A stretch of 64,000 bases of DNA from Warburgia ugandensis (lineage: Eukaryota > Streptophyta > Magnoliopsida > Canellales > Canellaceae), in the NCBI GenBank assembly GCA_035236585.1, contig CP141137.1, forward strand, positions 50,800,057 through 50,864,056, written 5' to 3'. The notes under the pieces are model-generated. The model did no database searches. It saw only the letters and a program-made list of their open reading frames with translations, and had not been told where the DNA came from. Position numbers and translations under genes: made by a program. Shown here piece after piece: positions 11,576 to 24,539 of the stretch (position 1 is its first letter; each line of letters begins with the position of its first letter).

Positions 11576-13573
11576 ACTAGCTAAACACAACATCAATTCA
11601 TTCTAGTGTTGACTAGTCTTGACTTGATAAACCCAACTAATTCACATGTAATTGCTCAAAGTGAACTTATCTAGTCAACTCTATGAGAGAGCTCCTTGAC
11701 CCATTCCCCTTTTGCATGAGCTATCACCTGCATCCAACAAATTTGTGTACTCCATTTCTCACATTTAATATATCTTATTATTGGAAAGTTAATAACTTAG
11801 GTCACTTCTAAAATGTTAAATTAAAAGCATTATGTAACTACTAGGATAAAAGACACCACCATAGCAATCTCTACCTAGGTTTTTTTCACAGCTATCTTGA
11901 ATATCAACCTAGGACAATTACTTGCCTTGCACTTGAAGCTCTACATATTCTTCAACCAAGGATGCCACCCTATTTGCCTAGACTGCTCTCCCAATCTTTA
12001 ACACCACAAAAAAAAATCGCAGACATGCATACAACAATTTTTAGAGTAAAATTACTTATTTCAAATGCTCCAATTCAAATTGTGCACTAAAAAGTCTTTT
12101 GCTATCATCACATAAAGAATTTTTAAAACTCATTTTATATAAAATTTGACAATCAAAAGATTTTTGAATCAAGAACAATCACCTTCTGTCCAATTTACCC
12201 AAAAATTAGAGAAATTCAAGGACCTTGTGTATGAGAAAAATCTTCTTGCACACTATACCATTCTTGCTTCAACTCCTTCCTAAATGCACTTGAGCTATAA
12301 CAGAACTTGTAAAAAAAATGATTAGCACAAAAAGAACAAAAGAAATAAAGCAAACATAGAGGCACAATAAAGAGTCAACAAAACTATCTACATCTATGAG
12401 GTATAATTTGATCTTCTTCACTATGAGAAAATAGATAATGCAACAAACAACAAAAGTTTAATTTCACCCAAACCACCTATTTTGATACCACTTACATTCA
12501 TACTCTCTCTCCATCTCTCAATACCTGAAGAAGAACCTCAACTAAAAGCCAAAAATCTTGATCCTTGAATGGAAAGGTTATGAGACTATATGTAGGCCTT
12601 ACTAGCCTCCTCTTCAAGCTACCCAAATTAGCTAGAAAATTTTATTTGAACCACTTTTTAAATCTCGTTTCCTATTTCAATGTATGTAGGACTTCTAAAG
12701 AGAAAGTTATTTCTCTTAAAAAATCTAATCAAGTGGTCCGACCACTAGCTTGCCATTGATTGAGACATGCGCAATAGGAATCACAACTTATGTGTTAATT
12801 TATTCATAGATGATGAGTTTTGCCATGTTATTTGTGGCCTTGAAACATAGATAACATTTTATGAAAATAAATGACCCAAGTTTCCAATTTTATTTCATTT
12901 ATATGGTTATAATAGGCAATAAAAAGATTCATCATTCATAGATAACTTCATCCAAGTTTGTTATGCCCGTCTCAAAAGGATTCAAAAACTTATGTTCCAA
13001 TTATTTTAAAGTTTAGTGACTAATTAATCACAATAATTAATGCTAATTTTGTGATATTCAAAATAACATTTTTTTAATGTCCAAAGTAATATAAATCAAC
13101 TCAAGATGTATATACACACATACATACATAGTCTTTCCTTTAAAAAAAATACCATAGGTTATTTTGTGAAGAAAAAAAAAAGTTTTAATTGTCTCCTTGA
13201 TATATTAAAACGTGTATAACTATAATTGTTTGCACCAACTGAATATAAAAGCTAAAGGAAAACCAAACACAATAAAGATAAAGTATTTTTAGATTATATT
13301 TTACTTTTTATTTAAATATTTAAGGGTAATACAAGATATCTTCATAAGTGAAAAAATAGATGACCAATGCCGGTGGAAGTTAATAATTAGAATTGAGTCC
13401 TTCATATCATTAGTAATTTATATTCATCTGGTTAAGCTAAGACCTTTTACCACAATGACATCAAAAGGGAGATAGATTTTACGAGGTTAATAGCACAAAT
13501 AGCAAGAAGACAAAGAATTTAGTGTAAATGAGAAGTTTTAGGCTCTTATGTGCTATCCAACTATTTTTATTTT
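11576..13573. other. AT-rich sequence, no gene
   Basis: There is no coding region or named element here except the second copy of the direct repeat at 12570-12790. A TTTGATACCACTT motif at 12482-12494 resembles, in reverse, the primer-binding site of plant LTR elements, but no matching LTR could be set. Confidence 0.4.
12570..12790. repeat. Diverged direct repeat, copy 2
   Basis: This is the partner of 10150-10370. It shares GGACTTCTAAAGAGAAAGTT and the end GATTGAGACAT. It contains sequence missing from copy 1 just before it, so the copies also differ by an indel of roughly 130 bp. Confidence 0.55.
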
Positions 13574-13999
13574 TGTATGATGTCTTAAATTCTATTTTTT
13601 ATTCCTTTTTAAAATTTATTATGTAATTCTCTCAATTCTCAATATTTAGTTTAGTTTAAACATGTCATGATGGTCAGGGACATCATCATGTCCAACCAAG
13701 ATGTAGTCTAACCCCTCTCAATTAGAATTTCGTAAGTGGGGCCCACTACATGATTTACTAAAATGCCCTTTGTTAATATATTCAAACTTTTTTGGTTTGA
13801 ACTTCAATTTCAACATTCTTAGTATTGTTGGAAATCTTTTTCTATGTACATTCAAAATATTGAGGCTTTAAATGGCAATTAAGTAACTAATAAAAATTCA
13901 AATTTACGAAACTCAAAACATGAGATTCCAAATCCATATTTCATTAAAAAATGAATCAAAATTTATACTAAATATAATTTGGAATTTAGAGGAATTACA
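13574..13999 (-). repeat. 3' LTR of the gypsy element
   Basis: It begins with TG and ends with CA. It shares CATCATGTCCAACCAAGATG and most of its remaining length with 21697-22118. Confidence 0.85.
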
Positions 14000-14014
14000 T
14001 TATTCCCCCTTGGA
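14000..14014 (-). promoter_or_regulatory. Polypurine tract
   Basis: Read on the minus strand, CCAAGGGGGAATAA directly precedes the 3' LTR. This is the position and composition expected of the plus-strand primer of an LTR retrotransposon. Confidence 0.7.
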
Positions 14015-14199
14015 AAATTTTGTCCTTGAAATTTTCTATGCATTATCCATCAAATAATTCTAGATGTGTCTTTCTCATCTTGTCCTTAATTTCCTAAGTG
14101 ATACTTCAAAAGAATGATGTTGCCACAGTACTTTGGCAAAGAAATGGTCTTTGTCCTCAATTTCTGTTCCTTCTTATCTAAAATTCGTATTGTTTTTCT

Positions 14200-16745
14200 T
14201 CAAATGTCAAATATGGTCTCAATTCATCTGGTATTCTCTTAAGTACATGTGTGGGGTATAACACATACTTTTGTAGCATCAATAGATGAAAAAAATTGTG
14301 CATTTCTACAAGCTATGGTGACAATGCTAATCTATATGCCACTATGTTGATCCTTTCTAAGATCTCAAGAGGGCCAATGAACCTAAGACTTAATTTGCCC
14401 TTCATTCTAAATCTCATTACACCCTTTGTCGATGAGATCTTCAGAAAGACATAATCACCAACCAAAAACTCTAAATCTCCACGTCTATGATCAGCATAGC
14501 CCTTCTAGCAATTGTGAATGGTCAATAGCCATTGTTTGATAAGTTTGACCTTTTTGAAACACTACTCTACTAGTTCAGACTTTAAAAGCTTCCTTTCTCC
14601 TACATCACTCCAACATGTCAGCCATTGACATAGCCATCTATACAATGCTTCATATAGTGTCATGCTAATACTTGCATGAAAACTGTTATTATAAGCAAAA
14701 TCAACCATCGAATGTACTCATCCCAATTTCCTTTCCAGTCTAATAAACATGATCTTAACATGTCTTCTAAAGTCTATATAGTTCTCTCTATCTATCTATG
14801 GATGGAAGGCTATACTAAATCTTAACAATGAACCTAAGGCCTCATGTACACTATTCCAGCATTTACATGTAAATCTATCATCCTTGTTGACCTATAATTT
14901 AGCTAAATTGTCAATTGATTGTGTTTGTTTAATAGGAAGGAAATATGCAAATTTAATCAATTAGTCTAGAGTCACCCATATCATATCGTGACCACTCTAT
15001 GTCTTAGGAAGTCCCACAACAATATAAATGGTGATATGATCCTACTTCCATTCTAAAAGTTCAAGTGTCTATAACATTCTTATTGGCCACTGGTGTTTAG
15101 CCTTAACTTCTTAACAAGCTAAACATTTAACTATAAATTTACCAATATCTCGTTTTATTCCATCCTACCAAAAGTTTCTCTTCAAATCTTAGTACATTTA
15201 CGTACCACCAGGATACGTCGTATACACTAAGTGATGTGCTTCCTATAGTAAATCTCATCTCAACTCTGTGAAGGTAGGAATTACAAGTTCCCCACCCCTA
15301 AAAACATATACTTTTGTTGGCTTCCTTGGTAAAACCTGACTTCTCGCCTAAAGCATGTTTATGCTAATCAACCTTCTATGCATGTATAACTCTCTCTACA
15401 AATACTAATTGAACCGATAAGTTTGTCATCAATCCATTCGTCTTTCTGCTCAAAGCATCAGCCACCTTATTAATCTTTTTAGGATGATAGTGAATGGAGA
15501 AAACATAATTCTTTAGATATTCTATCCGCCTCCTCTACCTCATGTTTAGGCCCCTCTATGAGAAGATATATTTAAGGCTCTTATAATATGTAAAAATCTG
15601 AAGGGGAGCCTTGGTGCAACGGTAAAAGTTGTCGTCATGTGACCTTGAGGTCACGGGATCTAGGAGTGGAAACAGCCTCTTGCAAATGCAAGGTAAGGCT
15701 GTGTACTTTAGGCCCTTGTGGTCCACCCCTTTCCCAGACCTTGCATAGGTGGGAGCTTCGTGCACTAGGGCTGCCCTTTATGATATGTAAAAATCTCAAA
15801 TTTCTCTCCACACAAGTAATGACTCCATATTTTTAATGCCAAAACTACTACTGCAAACTCTAAATATTGAGTAGGGTAATTCACCTCATGCTACTTCAAC
15901 TGTGTAGAAGCATAGCCAATTACCTTTCTGTGTTGCATTAATACGCAACTATATCTTTCCCCTATGCATCATGTATAAACTACAAACCTCCACTTTGTGA
16001 GGGCAATGCTAACCCAAGTGCAATGGTGAGTCCTCACTTTAGTTCTTGGAAACTCTTTTCACAAGCATCACTCAATACAAATTTCTCACTTTTCTGGGTC
16101 AAATTTGTCAACAAAAGAGCAAAATGTGAAAACTCTTCAATAAATCTGCAATAATATCCAACTAGACCGAGAAAACTATGCATTTCTGTTACTATCTTTG
16201 GTCTATCTTATTTTATCACTGCTTCAACTTTAGTTGGGTCCACTCAGTCACCTTCCTTAGAAATAATGTGGCCTAAAAATTTGACTTGTTCAAGCCAGAA
16301 TTCACACTTCTTGAACTGTTTATAAATGATCATTCTAGAGTGTACTTAACACTATGTTTAGATGTTCTTTGTGCTCCTCATAGCTCGAGGAGTAAATTAG
16401 AATGTCATTCATGAACACGATAACAAATTTGTCTATACATGTTCTGAACACTCAGGTCATGAGATTTATGAAAGTTGCTACACGTTCGTTAATCCGAACA
16501 ACATGACTAAGAATTCCTAATGCCTATATTTGTCCAAAATGTTGCCTTTGAGACATCTTCACCTTTGATTCTAAACATATGGTACCTAGACCTCAACTCA
16601 ATTTTGGAGGGTACTTTTATTGACTATAGTTGATAGAAGATGTTGTCTATACATGGTAGAGGATACTGATTCTTTATTATGACTCCATTCAACATCTTAT
16701 AATTAATACATAACCTTATTGACCCATCCTTCTTTTTAACTATAA
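14200..16745 (-). pseudogene. Gypsy pol remnant: RT, integrase, C-terminal tail
   Basis: Read right to left, the pieces follow the gypsy order. A reverse transcriptase stretch [18 protein letters not shown] lies near 16690-16740. An integrase zinc-finger piece with KCLAC and VKAKHQWP lies near 15080-15150. An integrase core with VVGLPKT and SGHDMIWVT lies near 14945-15060. An ILERINIVAYRLAL stretch near 14330-14380 resembles the region before a chromodomain. Many stops and frameshifts interrupt it, and a SINE sits inside. It cannot encode a working polyprotein. Confidence 0.85.
15600..15777 (+). mobile_element. Au SINE, full length, nested in gypsy pol
   Basis: The element runs from GAAGGGGAGCCTTGGTGCAA to GGGCTGCCCTTT. 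A 19-bp target duplication with one mismatch lies at 15581-15599 and 15778-15796. It inserted into the dead gypsy polyprotein. Confidence 0.93.
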
Positions 16746-17007
16746 CACCCCTCAATTTTTAATTCACTTTACGTAAATAGAGTAAATAAAAAAGGAGAAA
16801 TGTGGAATTCAATTTATAAGATTTAAAAATTTTAAGGATAATTAATGTAAGACATGGAATTGATCGTTAAAAAATCAATATTAGTAATCTACTCATGAAA
16901 ATGAGTCCAATGACACTAAGTACGTCGAAATAGGAGTGTGGACAAAATTTCATAGTAAATTGACGGGACATGCATTCATAAACAAAAATTGATTATTATA
17001 CGTAACT

Positions 17008-17076
<69 letters not shown>

Positions 17077-20000
17077 ACAACCCACCAACTAGTTAGTGTG
17101 GCCAACTTGAGGCTGTATTGAACCCTGAGCCCTTTCGACCTCCTGGTTACAAATCGGATGGTGGCCGAGCTAAAGCCAGCAGCCACCACCAACCTTCTCC
17201 TCACTTGTTCCTCCTTCTTTGACATGGCCTGAACTTCTAGCTAGCCAACCCCTTTGCCTCCCCATCTCTATGGTCAAGCTTAGGCAGTGACCGAACTAGC
17301 AGCCACCGACCACCACCAGCTGCCACTACCTTACTGTGTGTGTGTGTGTGTGTGCTGAGTTGGTATAGGTGGATCCCATTATCCCCATAGACTTTGATAA
17401 TCGCTACTAGCCAATCTAAAAAGAATATTGAAGACCTGTAATAACCATCATGATCCTTGCATCGTGAAGAATAAACTCAACTTTTCATTCATTGATCAAA
17501 GAGGATCCGACCATCGATCGTGACCAAACCTTCGATCGGACATCAAATCATTTGATCTGACCATCCGCAATGATATGAATAGTTCATTGTGATCCTTGTG
17601 ATGTGCAAATCAAGATATATGGTAGAGATCTTCAATTTGGAGCATTATTGAGGTGATTTGATCTATCTTGATCAACAATTGAGATCAATCAAGGGTACAT
17701 GTATAAATTTTCATCCAATTCAATTATCCACATCATTAAACTAATTTATTAAGATTATTTAATCAAATTTATTAATAGATTCTTTAATCTGGGATGATCA
17801 GGTGGTGAATTATAGCTAGATCATTATAGATAGCTTAGATTAGGCACTTTTGCAATGATTAGTCGACAATCCGATGACATAGGCAGCCTAAATCACTCAG
17901 ATTGTCCAATGCAATGTACAATTATCTCCCTAACTTTAAAATTTCATTGATTTGACTGTGATTAGCTCTAATTGAGTAAAATCAGACTTTATATAGCTTA
18001 GATCTACTAGTTATGTATATCCCAACCTTAATAAATGACTAAATTGGTGATCTAGCATGGCAAATGAAATGATCTAATGGTTGGATTGTCTTAGTAGACT
18101 AAGATTTATAATTTAGTCCTTAGGATAAGACAAGAAACATAAATCAGACCTATAAAGCAAGATATGATAGTCAAATACAAGTACAGACTTTTGAAAGGCA
18201 ATTGAAGTATAGGAAACCTAAAAAATACATGTGATCAATTTAGATCAAACCTTAAAATAGATAAATGAACTAATATATTGATGGGATTATTCTTGATTGC
18301 CTTAGCTTAAGAAATTGAACATTAATATGATCTAGAACTATTGATCTGACCGATCATAATTCCATCTAAATGTCTTATCAATAAATCAAACATTAAAATA
18401 TGAAAGAGACTATATACTAGTCTAAGATCTATAGAAATTGGGAATATGTAGATGATTTGAACCGTTGATCTTTAATCTATAGTCAGGATTTGAGGATATT
18501 ACAAAAATAAAAAGATATACCTAGGATTAGAGGTCAGTAAGGGCAAGATCATCATATTTAATGATGATCAAAGACTAGATGAGTAATAAATGAGAAATTA
18601 TGAGATAAGTGATTGACTTGAAATGTACGTATGATGTGACAGACATGTCGATTGATACGACATTGAGACTATTGGACATTCAAAGGGTTTGGATAGCCTA
18701 TATTCGAGGTAAATGGAATTTAAGATAGCTAATTTTCACAAATTGCATGATATGTTGATATGGTTATGATGTGATTTTGATAATTGCATGAATTATTTAT
18801 AAAATGAGATTATGGTGTGATATTATACATGTAGTATATATGACATGATTTATAAAATAAAAATGCTACAATATTATATATGAAAATTTTATTATAATAT
18901 CATTTTATGGATTAGAAATGCATGTCATCTAATTAAAATGCATGATTTAAGAATGCACTATATGTTTTATATTCACATGATTTAATTTGACAGCTAGGTA
19001 GGCTTGATTTTGGTAGAGGGTAGCATCTATGCCCATGATACGCTATTTTCGTGATTTGATATAAGACAGGCATGTGCTTGAGGATGCTATCTTAGGAGGG
19101 TTGTAGGGTTGGCCACCTACCTCTAACTTTGTGAGATGATAGACACCTACTCCATAGAAGGAGAAACACCGTAGGGAGTGGTATCGTGGGTAATCCACGC
19201 TACAGTTTTGATCCTCACCCATCTAGACAAATGCTAGTCTCCCATTCTAGTATTGATAGGGAATGGAAGTCAATAGACCTGGGAGTTGGTTATTGCTGAA
19301 GCATACTAGTCCTTTGTTTATTTTGAACAGTAATACGAGCATGGCTAAGTGACAGTGCCGTGACTATATGGAATGATGATATGTCTAGTATGAGCTCATG
19401 ACCATTGTGCACACCCAATGTTGACTAGATGATTATGGGCCCTATGTAGCTAAGGGTATGACCACTAATGACTATATTCACTAATTTCACAAGTTTAATA
19501 TCGTTTAACTCGTTTGCCTGTTCGGTATCTTTATTCGTGATTTGGACCATGATTTGTGCATGACCTTGCATTGCTGGATCCATTTACAATGTTTACATCT
19601 ATACATAAAGTTTACTCGAAATCCTGATAATGATTTGAACATAATATTTTGCTATTGGATTTATTCATGATATTTACATGAAATACTTTGAAATTTGATA
19701 TTCTAATAGATTATCTTAAATTTAATCATGCATAGTATTGATTATTACAGTGAAATGATTATTACATTGTAGATGCAAATGTTTTATTTTGTTGTTGAAT
19801 TTATTCATGATATTTGCATGACATGCTTTAAAATTTGATATTCTAAAGTTTTAGATTATCTTAAATTTAATCATGTAGATTATTGATGCAAAAATGTTTT
19901 GGTACATTGAAATGATTATTACATTATGAAAGTAAATATTTTATTTTGGTTTTCATAAGCATTTTATTCCCCTACCAAGCATGGCTTGCTAAGGCATTGC

Positions 20001-20828
20001 ATTGTCTTTGCAATGCCTCATATATTGAAGGATAAGTTGGACTAATGAAGAGTCAAACAAGTAGCTGATCGAGACATCGTCATCTGAGAGTACGTTTTAA
20101 TTCTACATGGACTCTATATATACATCTGTCGTATTTGGACTCTATAATATTCATAATGTATTACTAAAACTTATCACGTATATATATATATAGTCTAGAT
20201 CTTCCTTTTCATCTATGGATTTAGATCAATCGTTGATTCTTCTTTCGTTACAATTCAACATGAATCAATGCGATTGTAACATCTCATGTTACTGAGCATC
20301 ATTTCTTCAACTCTGGATTATTGATCAGATACTCAAGGACTATTTGAATTATCGGTGTGCACATTGATTGTTGATCAATAATTTATTTCACTAGTTTAAT
20401 AGCTAGATTTCTATTTTTTAGTTTATCTAATTGTCATTTATGTATTTGAATTTGTAAAACATCATAATCAGTTTCTAATTTGCACATCTAACTACAATCC
20501 AAATGTCAAATTTTAATCAACTATTATCTAAGAGTCATTAGTGCAAAATCATATTATATACTGTAATTTAATATAATTAGCATATGATCTGATGGTTAAC
20601 AATGGTTGGATCATTGGTATAACTCATGGATCATTAAATCAGACACATCCCACCATTTGATCTAGGTTTGGATGGTTGTATTTTGTTTAGACTTTAGTTT
20701 CTAGTTGCAAATTAGTACCTTGATGTACTGATCATATGATCATATCGATGATTTGTACATTTTATACATGGGTGACAATCATATCCTAATTTCTTAGTTG
20801 GTCTGATCATTATAGCTTAATCTAATAC
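16746..20828 (+). mobile_element. Possible nested LTR element (solo or truncated)
   Basis: The gypsy RT frame stops abruptly at about 16745, where TATAACACCCCTCAA begins; plant gypsy LTRs often start TGTAACACCCC. The sequence that follows has the low-complexity TGATATG-rich texture of long plant LTRs. At 20829-20841 there is CTAGTATCAAAGC, close to the methionine-tRNA primer site TGGTATCAGAGC. No second LTR or target duplication was found, so this is an inference from the junction and the two end motifs. Confidence 0.4.
17013..17074 (+). repeat. (CT)n microsatellite
   Basis: About 31 uninterrupted CT dinucleotides. A separate short GT run lies at 17336-17354. Confidence 0.96.
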
Positions 20829-20841
20829 TAGTATCAAAGCT

Positions 20842-21696
20842 ATACTTGCTTGGATCTAGTCCTTATATTAGAATCAATAGTAAATTTTACTAATAAACCT
20901 TGGATCGACCTTGATCCAATGGTTCATGCTATTAGAATTAAATTAAGATGAAAACCAAAGAATTTAGAGTGAGATCTTACCTTAAATTGATTAATTTCTT
21001 ATTCAAAAGATTGTTAGGGGTGACTAATCATCAATGGATCTTTGAAATCAGCCTTGATTGTGACCATATGTTGCTTCTAACTTCATATACTATTGTGTCT
21101 TCCTTGACTAACAAATTGACTAAAGGGTTTTACTCAAAACAAAATGAGAAACAACAAGAATGGTTTAGATCTTCAAAATAGAATGGTATGCATACTTTCA
21201 TTTTGTGGATTTTTATTGATAAATACTTATTAGGTTATACTCTACTCTTCTTAAGGAATGAATTTGACATCTTAGACCATCCAATTGGTTTGTCATTTTC
21301 TCTAGTGAACTAGAATTCTAGGTGTGTCACTGTTTCCTCCAATTTTTTCTAGTGAGATGTGGACGAATCTCAAGAGGGGTCTAAGGCTTTTGATCGTTTT
21401 GATAGAGTGAAGAAGATGATCAGCTCATACTATCGATCGAAGACATCATTTTCTTTGACAGGCTCAATCTTCACTGTTGCACTTTTTTGTGCACTTTCTC
21501 CATTCGCTAGCATTAATGGAGTGCTCTTTGGGTTTTTTAGAGACTGAATCTTCTCCCTTGTTCTCTTTCTTCCTCTCCTTCCTCCTTCCTCCTTTTCTTC
21601 TTTCCTCCTCTCCTTTCTTTTTTTCTTTTGTTTTTCTCACACTTCATTTACAATTGAGATTTTGCTTGTAACTCTTATAAGAGGAGTACCATTAAA
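20842..21696. other. Unassigned internal sequence before the 5' gypsy LTR
   Basis: Short frames are present, for example 20948-21181 on the plus strand, but none shows a gag, protease or host domain. A C/T-rich stretch lies at 21550-21640. Confidence 0.35.
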
Positions 21697-22118
21697 TGTA
21701 TGATGTCTTAAGTTCTATTTTTAATTTCTTCTCTAATTTTATTATTTAATTCTCTTGATTCTCAAATTTTAATTTTTTTAAACCTGTCATGATGGTTAGA
21801 GACATCATCATGTCCAACCAAGATGTAGTCTAACCCCTTTGAATTCGAATTTCATGAGTGGGGCCCACTAGGAAATAAGAGGGGCACACTAGGTGTATTT
21901 ACTAAAATGCCCTCGTTTGAACTTTAATTTTGGCATTCTTAGTGTTGTTGAAATAGTTTTTCATATACATTTCAAATATTGAGGTTTTATATGTCAATTA
22001 AGTATCTTTTAAAAAGTCAAATTTGCAAAACTTAAAACATGGGATTCCAAATCCGTATTTCATTAAAAAATGAATCAAGATTTATACAAAATAGAATTTA
22101 AAATTTGGAGGTATTGCA
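21697..22118 (-). repeat. 5' LTR of the gypsy element
   Basis: This is the partner of 13574-13999, starting TGTATGATGTCTTAA and ending GTATTGCA. Compared with its partner it carries a short insertion beside GGGGCCCACTA. Confidence 0.85.
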
Positions 22119-23024
22119 TGAAGTTGGTATGATTTATCAAATTTGGGAGAAAGGGAAGAGAAACTAGAAAAATTAGAACAAAAGAGAAATTAGAAAGAAT
22201 AGAAAAAAAGAAATTCTATTGAAGTTCTCTACTGCAACTAACCTTATCATGCTACATTATTTTGGTCTAGTGACTCACAATCAATGGACGGTAAGAAATA
22301 TCCATCGAAGGCCAAGTTACTAGCGGAGTCCCAAGAAAAGAGGGCCAATTGTAAGCCATTTAATACATCATTTAACACTTTGAAAAAGAATGAATCATAA
22401 AAAACACAGGTAGCTAGAATCAAGATATTTAAGAGACGAACTACTTTTGTGGATTATAATCACCCTGCATGAGAAAATAAATGTTAATCAAGACTCTAAA
22501 GTTTGCTAAACCATAAACGTGTGAAACATGATTATGGATATCCCATTTTTCATTAAACTATCCAACAAAATTTAATGATTTACCTATTAGGGAGAGACTC
22601 CTAAAACTAGGGTATTTTGGTAAAGAAAATGCTTTTTGAACATGGAACAAGGATGCATATACCTAGGGCCCTCCTTTAGATGATTGGATCTAATCATCAT
22701 ATTTGTCCTACCTTAGATTGACTAGATATTAAGCTTCATAGCCATTGAACAATTTGATCCATGCTTTTTTTGTTTTCTAATTCTGTCCATTGAAAATTTT
22801 AACTAAAAAAACTATTAGCTAGAGATTATATACAACACAAATAGGACAGGCCAAACAAACATGATGAACAATTCAAAACATCCAAATATATGCCTATCTA
22901 GGTTTTTTCCAACATTTGGTTAGAAGAATTCTTTTGGTAGATACAAGCGGGCATATTTTGATTTTTAAAATTTCAAGGGGGAAGATTGCCCCTCATCACC
23001 CCACATCATCTCTGCCCTTAGTCC
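22119..23024. other. No gene seen
   Basis: This is AT-rich intergenic sequence with no recognisable domain or repeat boundary. Confidence 0.4.
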
Positions 23025-24150
23025 TCATCATGAATGAAAGTCACTTAAAAATAAGACTAGAACTCTAAGAAATCATGCATCAATTGTATATGAATGAGAT
23101 CTCAATAGAGTAATAAACTAGCATTTTAGGAACTATTCATCATCATAAATTGAACTTACTTAGAAGCATGCCTAGAATTATAGGAAACCATACATCCATT
23201 GTATATGAATGAGATTTTGCTAAGGGAGTAAACTAGCATTCTAAGAACTACTCATCATCATGAATGGAGTTCACTTTAACTAAGCCTAGAACTCTAAGTA
23301 ACCATGCATTAACTTTATATGAATAAGATTTATACTAGAATAATAAACTGGTATTCTTAGAATTAGTTATCCATCATGAATGGAGTTCACTTGGAAGCAA
23401 GCCTAAACTCTAGGAAAACATGCATCTAGTACATATGAATGAGATCTCATTAGAATAACAAAGTAGCATTCCAGGAACTACTCATCATTATGAATGGAGT
23501 TTGTTTAGAAGCATGTTTATAACTCTAGGAAACCATGCACCTGTTGCATGTAAATAAGATGTCACTAGAGTAAACAACTAGCATTCCAGGAACCACTCAT
23601 CATCATAAATATTTTATTTGCAAGCGAGCCTAGAATTCTTGGAAACCATGCATCCAATGAGATCTTAGTACTAATTTACTAGCATTCTAGAAACTACTCA
23701 TCCATCATGAATTGAGGTCACTTAGAAGCAGGCTTAGAAATCTAAGAAATCATGCACCTATTGTACATGAATGACATGTCAAAAATGCAACAAACTAGCA
23801 TTCTAGAAACTACTCATCATTGTAATTGGAATTCACATATAAGCAAGCCTAGAACTCTAGGAAACCATGCATCCATTGTATATGAGTGAGAACTTAGTAG
23901 AGTAATAGACTAGCATTCTAGAAACTACTCATCCCTCATGAATGAAGTTCACTTAGAAGCAAGCCTAGAACTCTAGGAGACCATGCATCTATTGTATATG
24001 AAGGAGATCTTACTAGAGTAATAAACCAGTACTCAAAAAACTACTCATAATTATGAGTTCACTTAGAAGCATAACTGGAACCATTGGAAACCATGCATCC
24101 ATTATATATCAATGAGATTTCACTATAGTTGGGTATATCACATCCATAGT
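23025..24150. repeat. Tandem array, about 115-bp unit, about 10 copies
   Basis: A unit containing CTAGAACTCTAGGAAACCAT, GCATCCATTGTATATGAATG and GAACTACTCATCATCATGAA recurs in order. Unit starts are near 23025, 23139, 23252, 23368, 23482, 23597, 23700, 23815, 23930 and 24045. Spacing is 113-116 bp except for two shorter units of about 103 and 105 bp. Copies have diverged clearly, so the array is old. No unit encodes protein. Confidence 0.92.
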
Positions 24151-24539
24151 TCATGAATGAGAGCCAAGAAGAAAGCAAAATGAAGAAAGGGAAGGGAAGA
24201 GGAATTAGAGATTTATCTCCACCTTCTATTGATACAAAATTGATGTTGCTTCCTTTGGAGAAGATTCTAAGCATGGTACAAGGCTATCTCTCTTATTCTC
24301 TTTTGTTTTTCACTGTGTGCTCTTTTCTTCTAGCTCTTCATTTTTCTCCCCATCTTTGCCTCCCTTTAGAAGTAGGAAAGAAATAGTTTAAGTGGGAGAA
24401 AGGTGGTTGGCTAACTACCTCATTTTCCCATTGACAAGAGTCTTGTAGTAATTTCACTTAAGCTACATAGAGGATTTTTGGAGGTTGATGGAGGAAAAAT
24501 GTAATAATAGAGAAAGGTAAGGGAGCCATCTTTTTTGGA

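Larger units (their letters stand above)
13574..22118 (-). mobile_element. Ty3/gypsy LTR retrotransposon with both LTRs
   Basis: Two direct repeats of about 425 bp lie at 13574-13999 and 21697-22118. Both start TGTATGATGTCTTAA and end in CA. On the minus strand the right copy is the 5' LTR. A polypurine tract (CCAAGGGGGAATAA) abuts the left copy. Minus-strand polyprotein remnants between them are gypsy-type. The LTRs differ at many positions, so the insertion is old. I found no 5-bp target duplication (flanks ATTTT and TGAAG). The 5' half is occupied by unrelated sequence, probably a nested element. Confidence 0.8.

Noticed and set aside
23025..24150. CRISPR-like array
   Set aside because: The units are diverged 115-bp tandem repeats without spacers in a plant nuclear genome.
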